Of a DNA stretch of 64,000 nt, positions 57,020-64,000 are shown piece by piece. Source of the stretch: Epiperipatus broadwayi (lineage: Eukaryota > Onychophora > Udeonychophora > Euonychophora > Peripatidae); the NCBI GenBank assembly GCA_028023455.1, contig JAQFVV010006255.1, positions 7,048,501 to 7,112,500 of the forward strand, given 5' to 3'. The stretch's first letter is position 1. The number at the start of each line of letters is the position of its first letter. Position numbers and translations under genes: made by a program. A model generated the notes under the pieces. The model was not told where the DNA came from. It made no database searches and saw nothing but the letters and a program-made list of their open reading frames with translations.

Positions 57020-57072
57020 CCACCAAACCTGACCATGGTTTCGTGCTTTGGCACTCCTCAGAGAGGTGCCAG
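57020..57072 (-). ncRNA. type I hammerhead ribozyme, F4 unit 2
   Basis: Same core, stem II and stem III as unit 1 (core 57061-57055, GAAA 57042-57039, ACCATGGT 57032-57039). Stem I is TCT/AGG then, after a TTT bulge on the 3' strand, CACC/GGTG: a helix-bulge-helix form typical of natural type I hammerheads. The G-C pair closing stem II is intact here, unlike in F1-F3. Confidence 0.82.
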
Positions 57073-57235
57073 GATAGGTTCAGACACTAGATCTAAAAAT
57101 ACCAACCCAAAGCATGAAATCATGGTCAGGGGTTTGGGGGGGATTCCTGACAGAGATATTTTAATGCTGGCTCTGGCTAAGCATTTATCACAAAGCTTGT
57201 TGAGGAATTGGCAATCCTCATTGTTTATTAAGTAG

Positions 57236-57398
57236 ATATTTTTAATAAAACAAAAAAAAATTTACAAATTCTTATAAATGCTTTTCCATTAATATACCAT
57301 TTTGTCAATTCCAGTTCATAAAAGAAGCCACAAACATCTAGAAACATGAAAAAATGAATGAATTCCAATTTCTCTAAGATATGACAAATCTCTTTATT
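57236..57398. other. AT-rich spacer
   Basis: No recognised feature. Confidence 0.3.
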
Positions 57399-57686
57399 TC
57401 AATAATTGATTATGATTAACATATTATACTTTTTGACTAATGGTATTGTTCTTTCAATTGCCATTCTTATAAATAAAATACTACTAAATATCCTTAGGAA
57501 ATTACTTAGTGAAATGTCTCCATGAAGAGGATTCATAATAGAAATAGAGAAGCAAGACATTCTTGGTAAATTAATTTGAGCTTTATTTATCTGAAAGTTT
57601 GATAGAACAGAAGAACAAGATATTTTTGATACATTAATTGGAACTTCAATAATCTGAAGATTCCATAGGCTCTCTGGAATTATCAT
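57399..57686 (-). CDS. open frame with a 21-residue tandem repeat, unknown
   Basis: Minus-strand frame MIIPESLWNLQIIEV onward contains two adjacent 21-residue units: LWNLQIIEVPINVSKISCSS plus V, and LSNFQINKAQINLPRMSCFS plus I. Half or more positions agree (L-N-QI, IN, SC-S), and the DNA repeat (63 bp) is visible as well. Hydrophobic spacing vaguely recalls leucine-rich repeats. The end after about residue 75 is Ile-rich and may be intron. An acceptor-like AATTCCAG lies at the start of the first unit, so it may be an exon from a repeat protein or its pseudogene. Confidence 0.35.
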   Translation of the reverse strand: MIIPESLWNLQIIEVPINVSKISCSSVLSNFQINKAQINLPRMSCFSISIMNPLHGDISLSNFLRIFSSILFIRMAIERTIPLVKKYNMLIIINY

Positions 57687-57689
57687 TCA

Positions 57690-58189
57690 CACAAATCATT
57701 CAATAATTCTTTTTCTTAAAGAAAATAAGAAGATTTAAGATAAAAGTTAATTCATCAAAGAAGAAATTAAAGCACAAAGCAAAAGGCTCTTGCCTTGCCA
57801 TTTGATACATCATTGAAATTCTTAAAAAAAAGATATCTGTGGCTGCTGTTGTATTTTCATATAGTTATTGAAGCTGCATATTATAAAAAATTGTGTTGTA
57901 TAAAATGATTTATTTAAATTTGTTTATTAAATAAATTATTTTTAGTCAGTTAACACCTGCAAGGTAATATATTCTTATGAATTCTTTAAAAATTAATTTG
58001 CATTGCCATCAAATTATTCATAGACAGTGAGAGCTAATAGTAATATTCAAAAATCAGATGAAGTTTTTGTAATAGTGTTTTAGTGAAGACATAAATAGAT
58101 ATACTATAAATGATTTTAAATCCTTCAAAATAGGCTTTTATATTGTGACTTTTTTGTTAACTATTTTTTTTTTTTTAAATAAAAAACCT
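57690..58189. other. AT-rich stretch without recognised feature
   Basis: Nothing recognised; the LINE 3' end begins near 58190. Confidence 0.3.
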
Positions 58190-58960
58190 TTATTAACACA
58201 ATAAATATTTACAATTTATACAAGTAATTAAACAAATGATAAATATGTTACAGTTTTGTATACCAAAACACAAAGAATTTGATATTCCACTATTAAGGCA
58301 AAAAGTCTGCAGGCAATTAATAAGTTATCCTAAACTCAAGGAGATTGACTTGTATCATTGTACCAGGAGATTCTAAGACATGGAACTCAAATGAGCAAAG
58401 CATGTAACAAAATGATTAATTAGCCCAAGGAATAAGCCACACATAAGAATTAAACCTTTATTCAAGACAAATGTTCATCTGATAATCTCACATAGAGTTA
58501 TTCCAGGACCACCCCAGATTCGATTCATTGTCTTCCTTGGCAAGTATCTCAGACATTGACTGAAATAAGTTTCCCAATCGCTATAGAGTTTTTTCAGCCA
58601 GTTGAATTTCTTGTTGTCAAATATCATAGTACATCATATATACCATATTGTCTTAAGGGTATGCACAGTCACCATTGCACTGTGATGGTTAAATTTCTCA
58701 ATGTATTGACTAAGCAAAAGTTTTAAGTTTATGATTGGCCTGTTGAACACTTTAGCTCTTATCTGCCTAAATGCCGAACATTCTTAAAATAGATGCTGAA
58801 AAGTCTCATTACCAGATTTACACAGTGAACAGACTGGGACTAAATTCATATGTAGTCTTTTTTGTAATAGAATTTTGGTGAAGATTTTTGTACACATATG
58901 TTTATTGTGGTTAATCTTAATTCCCATAAATTATTTACAAGTTGAAATGGTTTTTCTTTT
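58190..58960 (-). pseudogene. LINE, C-terminal end of reverse transcriptase (zinc-finger-like region), 5'-truncated
   Basis: On the minus strand near 58890-58770 the frame reads RLHMNLVPVCSLCKSGNETF, then QHLF and CSAFRQI: the C-x2-C...H...C motif found after the polymerase domain in many LINEs (zf-RVT). The same frame continues through FNHHSAMVTVHTLKTIWYI and, after a stop, LPRKTMNRIWGG, with an apparent end before 58450. AATAAA-like signals occur towards 58190. Clade (CR1-, Jockey- or I-like) cannot be assigned from this part. Confidence 0.7.
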
Positions 58961-59716
58961 TGTTTACTGTTTAATTTACATATGTAAGCTGTTGAAATGA
59001 ACTCATTAAATTAGTGTAGTTTATCTAAATTAAAATAAATTCACTAAAATATTAAAAATCAATGAATGATTCTAACAGTTTAAGAAAGCAAACAGATATC
59101 AGTCTATTTACAAACAAATAGATTAACAACAATGAAAGAGTAATGAAAACAAACAACTGCTTTATTCCATCTAGAAAATCTTTAACTTGGCAAAAAAATC
59201 AAATCATTCTGAAAAAGAATTATAGCAAGATTGAAATACAACATACTAATAAAGCTAATAGAAAATCAAGACAAGTGACTTGAACATAAAATTTTTAATT
59301 GAATCTAGATATGTGATTTAGAACAATCACTTTACATACATTTATATACATCACTTGGACAACAACAAATAATATGTGTATATAGCATTAAACATTTAAT
59401 AACTAATCAAATAATAAAGGCATTTCAGTGATGATAGAACCTATTATTAGAAAAAAAATCCCTACTGATTTATCTCTAGCTAAATGAGAAAGGCTCACTT
59501 ATACTATAAATATTTATTTCATTAATATATATATACTTTATTGTGAATGAACTCATTTCTTTATATTAAGTAGATAAAATACTTAATGTTGTACATGTAG
59601 TCTTAAAACAATCTCACAACGTATACCACTAGCTGAAAATAGGTAGAAAACATTTAAATCACCCTTCATGATGTTAAGATATTTCAGCAATGCCATCTGT
59701 AAATAAATATAGAGTT
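58961..59716. other. AT-rich stretch without recognised feature
   Basis: The side near 59000 may hold a little more of the LINE frame. Otherwise unrecognised. Confidence 0.3.
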
Positions 59717-59827
59717 GTTTTTTTTCATATGTCATAGCATTGGCTGGGAGACGAACCCACAACTGTGTGCAACCAACTACTTGCTTGCAAGGCGGCTGTG
59801 ATAACCTCTCGGCTAACAACGCTTGAC
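59717..59827 (-). mobile_element. tRNA-derived SINE, copy 3 (most tRNA-like)
   Basis: Minus strand: TGTTAGCCGAGAGGTTATCA (A box), GCCGCCTTGCAAGC (anticodon-arm-like CTTGCAAG), TGGGTTCGTCTCCCAGCC (T arm with B box GGTTCGTCTCC), then AATGCTATGACATATGAAAA. The T-arm stem pairs fully (CTGGG-type with CCCAG), making this the best preserved copy. Confidence 0.78.
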
Positions 59828-60099
59828 ATAAATATAGAGTTTGAACTTCAAACAGTTAAACCCAAATTGATATATAGTTTTAGATATATCTAAAAACTAT
59901 TACACGTGAAATTACATAGGAAAAAGACAAAATTGATTAATTCCATATGTTTTAAGGCATCTAAAAGCCTAAACTAGTTTAGAAATGCATACATAAAGAG
60001 AGAAGGTTGATAGAATTTTGTACTGTTGATGTTTGCAATATGGTGGACTTCAGATAGAGGATGCACTGATAAAAAAAAAAAAAACTTGAATATATATTA

Positions 60100-61830
60100 T
60101 AACAAGTCTATTATATGGCTCACCATAATATAGCATGTGTGCACAAATATACAAAGTTGAAAGGAAAAGTAGAAATAAACACAGACAAAAATTTTAGTAG
60201 ATATTTTCTACATTCCTGGAATAAAAATAATAAAAAAAGAATTAAACAACTTTGAATTAAAACAGAATTTTATTATTAAATAAATATTTTTTAAAAAAGA
60301 TCTAAATAAAAAATATTCTGATTTTGAAATTTAAAAACAAGCAGGGTTTATTTTTGAAATCTTTTAATTAAAACTTGCATAAAATATTTACTTTGAAATA
60401 ATGCTTGTATACATTTTTTTTATCTATTTTTAAAAACATTGTAGATTAAAAATTCCAAAGGATTAAAGTAAACTAAAAACATGTAGATCACATCTTTGAT
60501 AAAATTTCAAAGTTGCTTATTAAAACTGATTTTAATCAAGATAAGGATTAGACAGAAAATAGAAAAATATTAGAAGAAATGTTGAAAGAAATAAAAGTAG
60601 ATATGTGACATAAAATTGATGAAAACAGTAAAAATATGGCTAATAAAATAACAGACCGAATCAAACAGATTAAAGAAGTTCTGAATGAAGTGAGACAAAA
60701 AACACATGAACAGGATAGAATTGGAGAATAAAGCAGGGGAAATAAATTAATGAAATAAAATCAGGTATTGAGACAATAAGTTGAAGAAAATGGAGATTAG
60801 AAGTAATATTAATATAGTAGTCATATCAGATAAGGTGAAATATGGTTGCATGGAAGAGAAGGTGATGTCAAGCTTATTTTATGAAATATTTTTTAAAGTT
60901 CAGATTTGTAGTTCTTGTGCAAAAATAATTCAATACAGTTTTTGTTTGAAGAATAAAAGAATAGAAACATATATGCTGACAAGAGGAAAAGCAAAAAAGA
61001 TGAAAAAAAATAATCCAAAAGAAGATGATCAGCAATCAATGGAAGGAATTCAAAGAATAGAAGAGGCTTCCATGTTATCCCAGTTATTAGAAATATTTAA
61101 AGAAGATAGTAAAAAGAAAGACCAACAAAGAGAAGATGATAAGAAACAAAGAGAAGAGAATTAAAAAACTCTTTAAAGACCATGCACTATATTTTATTTA
61201 GTTTAGTCTTATTAGAAGTTAAGTTTATAGCTGGACAGTGCATTAATGGCACTAAGTGGCCACAGCATTGATGATGATCAGCATGTTTTAATGTCCCAGC
61301 ATTATTATTTTTCTGATTTTTTTATTATGTATTCTGATGGATGAGCACTTAGTTTATGCCTCCATTTCAATGGTTAAATAATTGCCCCAAGCTGGAAAAG
61401 GCCTCAATAGTTACCCTGGTCTACAGAAGACCCATTTACAATCCAGTCACAAGATGGACTGTTGATTTATTGTATTGATGCATTTTAATTTTTTTCTAAT
61501 TATAATGTTGATGGATTTATAATTATACTTTTAGTTGCTCTTAGGAGTTAACTGGGCTGATCAAGCTGGATGATCTCAGAGATCCCTTTTGATCTCTCAT
61601 GCTCTTTTGTAATATGTAAAATTGCTTATATATTTTTGGATGTTAAACATTACTTTAACATTTTTTTAATAATATCTTTCTTAAATATTATACTTTTTGT
61701 AAATTTTAAATTTAATTTACTTGGGAGTGATGATGATTTGCCATCACCCCATGTACAACCATCACTCCAGGGACAAACATTCCATCTTCCCCATCCCCTT
61801 ACAATATATATATATATTCTTTGAGTTATT
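60100..61830 (+). mobile_element. family E repeat, copy 2
   Basis: Partner of 29530-31530 with both end blocks conserved and a coding-like middle (60560-61164). The 3' block (61172-61815) ends near a TA microsatellite in both copies. Ends and target duplication unresolved; both copies lie on + and are about 30 kb apart. Confidence 0.5.
60560..61164 (+). pseudogene. Gag-like coiled-coil frames of family E
   Basis: Broken frames from 60580 read MANKITDRIKQIKEVLNEVR, and the 127-codon frame 60781-61164 ends with MLTRGKAKKMKKNNPKEDDQ, EASMLSQLLEIFKED and a Lys/Asp/Glu-rich terminus. A basic start followed by an acidic coiled coil is common in retroelement Gag N termini. The frame stops immediately before the conserved 3' block. 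Identity is inferred from composition only. Confidence 0.4.
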
Positions 61831-62104
61831 TCCAATAACAACAGGATTTGACAATGAGGATAGTTAACTTTACATCTCAGTTGCCAATGAATTATCAGCT
61901 TTATCCCTACAAACAAAATCTAACAAAAAGTTTCAGACAATATGAGTAAATGCCCATTATTAATAGCAAATATTTTTTAAAAATCCTAGAGATTCAAATG
62001 GAGTCAAATGAAAGATCCAATCCAGGGTTTTTTATTATCATAACAAATAAGATTAAAATTAGTAACTGTAATGAATGAGTGCAGCATGGTAACATATAAA
62101 ATAT
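61831..62104. other. AT-rich spacer
   Basis: No recognised feature. Confidence 0.3.
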
Positions 62105-62210
62105 TACAATCTCAGCCAATAAAACAGGCAAAACTCTCCATACAGTAGTGCCATTCAGTGCAAGCCAAAGTAAATGGTGATCATGTGATGTTTGGTGGTT
62201 TAATATCAGT
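62105..62210 (-). repeat. F3 fragment
   Basis: AAAACAGGCAAAACTCTCCA, TACAGTAGTGCCATTCAGTG and CAAGCCAAAGTAA give the F3 terminus and body; on the + strand this is followed directly by ATGGTGATCATGTGATGTTT, the family tail in the opposite orientation. The hairpin loop and ribozyme are absent; the join suggests an internal deletion of a foldback copy. Confidence 0.65.
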
Positions 62211-62695
62211 TATTACTTGGACATCCTGCTGAATTAACTTTTATAAAAGACTATAGCGCTGTTAAATGCCTATTTTAATGCTAAATAACTAATTACCATG
62301 TAGAGACATGAATCCAATCTTTGCATTCAGTGACTAATAAAAAAATATTACATAATTGAACTCAGAAAGATGGTGTTTGTGATTTTAAAATATTTTTTAG
62401 TGAAATGCTAAAAGACAAGTTCAAGGGTGCAACAAAAGATCACAGACTAGAGGTTAAGTTATTAAAAAATTCCAATAAAATTTTTGGTAGCATTCTCTTA
62501 GGCATCTCTTATTGAAGATATAGTAAGCCAAGCTAAACCATTACTCAACACAAGTTTAATAATTAAAATGACTTATCAAAACATGAGTCAAAGGGAAAAT
62601 GATAGATCTGTGAACTTTTCTAGACTAGTTTAAAAGGGAATGATAAAAAAAAATTACTAAAAAAATTAGTATTGTAATAAAGCACACGCATTTAC
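62211..62695. other. AT-rich stretch without recognised feature
   Basis: No repeat partner or exon seen. Confidence 0.3.
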
Positions 62696-62924
62696 ACAAC
62701 ATCCATATATAAATACATCATGTCTGTCAGTGTAATGGAAAAATTGTGATAACATATCAGTCCAAAAAAAAACAATAGGCTAATAAAGCCTGTGATAAAA
62801 AATTTAGCCAGAAGTCTAATAAAAATAACTTCAAAATAACCAATATTCAAAATCAAAATAAGATTTGCTGCTTTTAAAATGCTTTGTCCAGTAATAATAA
62901 AGATTGACTCGGGCTCAGAAATCT
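62696..62924 (-). CDS. putative exon of a multi-pass membrane protein (possibly SLC44-like)
   Basis: A 229-bp minus-strand segment starts after acceptor GGGATAATAG and ends at donor-like GTAAATG. It encodes ISEPESIFIITGQSILKAAN, then LILILNIGYFEVIFIRLLAK, then FFITGFISLLFFFGLICYHN and about 15 more residues: at least two hydrophobic spans with a Lys between. The order GxSxxxAA, then LN, F-L-K, then a Gly-containing helix loosely resembles choline-transporter-like (SLC44) proteins. That assignment is weak; a chance frame in AT-rich DNA (Ile/Leu/Phe bias) remains possible. Confidence 0.35.
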
Positions 62925-63539
62925 CTATTATCCCAAAAGATATTGATAAAGTTAAGCAAAAAAAAATGATTGTCAATTCAAAACAAATTATATATTGAAG
63001 TGTGCATATATACAATCATATATATATGCTGGCTTCATCATTCAATAGCCAAAGACTAGCCAAAGACTATAGAAGTCCAAATAAACATATAAATAATTAT
63101 GGTAGGAAATAAATTGTAAATTAAAATTGTAAAAAAAAAAAACAATGAAGAAAAAAAAAAAAAAAACAGAATTTAAAGTATTATTTTTATTTCTATTAAA
63201 ATATATTTGTGTAAATCATGATTTTAGCTGTATAAATAAAAAAGATTGCATTGACAGATAAAATGTAATTTTCCAATGTATAAAATCCATTAAAAAAGGA
63301 ATTTAATCTGTGAATCAATCAGAATAAAAAAAAATTTAGCTTAAGAATGTAAATTTCTAATATATAAAATTCATTAAAGTAGGAATTTAATCGTAAAAAA
63401 AAAAAAAAAAAATCCATTAAAATACAACCAGCTAAAATGTAAATTGTTGGTATAACAATACCAACAAAAATGTAAGATATCAGGGGAAACCAAAACAATG
63501 AGATATTGGTAACCACTAATTGGCAAATGGAATGCTAAA
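62925..63539. other. AT-rich stretch with long A runs
   Basis: Poly-A tracts at 63131-63142, 63152-63166 and 63395-63411. Nothing coding recognised. Confidence 0.35.
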
Positions 63540-64000
63540 TCAATTTAAAAAAGTATAAATAGAGAAGTTGTCCTTTGTTCATTCTCTTGCCCTTGCTGAA
63601 AATCTTTCTCTCCAGCTAAAGAAAACATTTGCTAAAAGTTGTCTTGCTGAAAAAAGTCTCTTGCTGAAATTCTTGAAGATAGTATCATCGCACTGTATAT
63701 TGAACCATTGCTTTTCATCTATATAAGAAAATCTAGAAATGTACCATGCCATCACTATGCATGAGTAGAGCCCTTGTCTCCACTCTTCTGTTTATCCTTG
63801 GACCAGAGTTGTGACAATGTAGTCCAGCCAGAGAACCTATAGAGATTGCCTGATCGATGCTTGCTACCTGATTTGAATGACTGCCAAGAAAATATATGTT
63901 TGAACATGAAAAGACTATGAAACTCTACCATAGCCATCAGAAATGAGAGTGCTGTCACTATACTTATCTACGAGAGATCGTCCCTTCATTGCTCGACCAA
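63540..64000 (+). promoter_or_regulatory. TATA-type promoter-like region, possible LTR start, cut by window end
   Basis: TATAAATAGAG at 63554-63564 is followed about 25 bases on by CTTTGTTCATTCTCTTGCCC, then GC-richer DNA with repeated CTTGCTGAAAA-like units (63590-63675) that runs to the window edge. The layout resembles the R/U5 part of an LTR or a host core promoter. No partner copy in this window. Confidence 0.35.

Larger units (their letters stand above)
56455..57235 (-). mobile_element. F4 foldback element: two direct units and one inverted end
   Basis: Unit 1 (56455-56700) and unit 2 (56865-57110) are direct repeats of about 245 bp, separated by 165 bp of other sequence. Each contains, on the minus strand, a hammerhead followed by GACAGAGATATTTTAATGCT, AGCTTGTTGAGGAATTGGC and a CTTATAAGCTTAAGAG..GTCATGTGAT tail. 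At 57112-57235 the ribozyme's 3' half and the body follow in the opposite orientation, making a palindrome with unit 2. The tail resembles that of F3. Poly-C/G runs (56609-56617, 57013-57021) lie just downstream of the cleavage point. Confidence 0.75.

Noticed and set aside
1-64000. CRISPR arrays, bacterial operons, rRNA or intact tRNA genes
   Set aside because: None seen; tRNA-like sequences are SINE-derived and lack closed acceptor stems.

Overview
This is an AT-rich stretch of an invertebrate animal (metazoan) genome; by eye only about a quarter to a third of bases are G or C. Evidence for this: spliced exons with GT/AG borders, introns many kilobases long, tRNA-derived SINEs, RTE and other LINE remnants, several Ty3/gypsy-type LTR elements, and Tigger- and hAT-like DNA transposons. 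There is no bacterial-style gene packing and no CRISPR. A 500-base run of N (30408-30907) is an assembly gap. I cannot name the species.

Host genes are sparse, and all candidates lie on the minus strand. Exons at 28956-29081, 20403-20530 and 20262-20305 join in phase and encode the last transmembrane helix and cytosolic tail of a ZDHHC1/11-like palmitoyltransferase; 43282-43385 may be an upstream exon of it. Other possible exons lie at 1144-1387, 1918-2062, 46120-46173, 57399-57686 and 62696-62924 (a multi-pass membrane segment).

Mobile elements fill the rest. From left to right: a foldback element with tRNA-like arms (63-444); a Tigger remnant (5705-6974); LTR element A with 1.8-1.9 kb LTRs (6982-12919); a large inverted repeat (15230-18790) enclosing two further foldback elements; Ty3 remnant C (24306-27970); a hAT MITE (28100-28492); LTR element B (32212-39839), carrying a second tRNA-armed foldback; an RTE 3' end (44690-45262); Ty3 element D (46542-53871); further foldback elements (54335-54645, 56455-57235); a LINE 3' end (58190-58960); and a two-copy family E (29530-31530, 60100-61830).

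The most striking signal is a set of type I hammerhead ribozyme motifs. Four sequence-distinct groups (F1-F4) each show CUGANGA, a small stem II, GAAA, a very short palindromic stem III, an AUA/AUC/GUC-type cleavage triplet and a pairing stem I. Each lies in a palindromic (snap-back) non-autonomous element. F2, F3 and F4 share an AGATCTAG anchor upstream of the ribozyme; F3 and F4 share a 3' tail with a CATGTGAT core; one F3 copy has a perfect 13-bp target-site duplication and an empty site in the sister LTR. I infer a superfamily of hammerhead-bearing retroposons whose copies usually have a self-complementary 5' end. The ribozyme and repeat structures are read directly from the sequence; activity and mechanism are inference.
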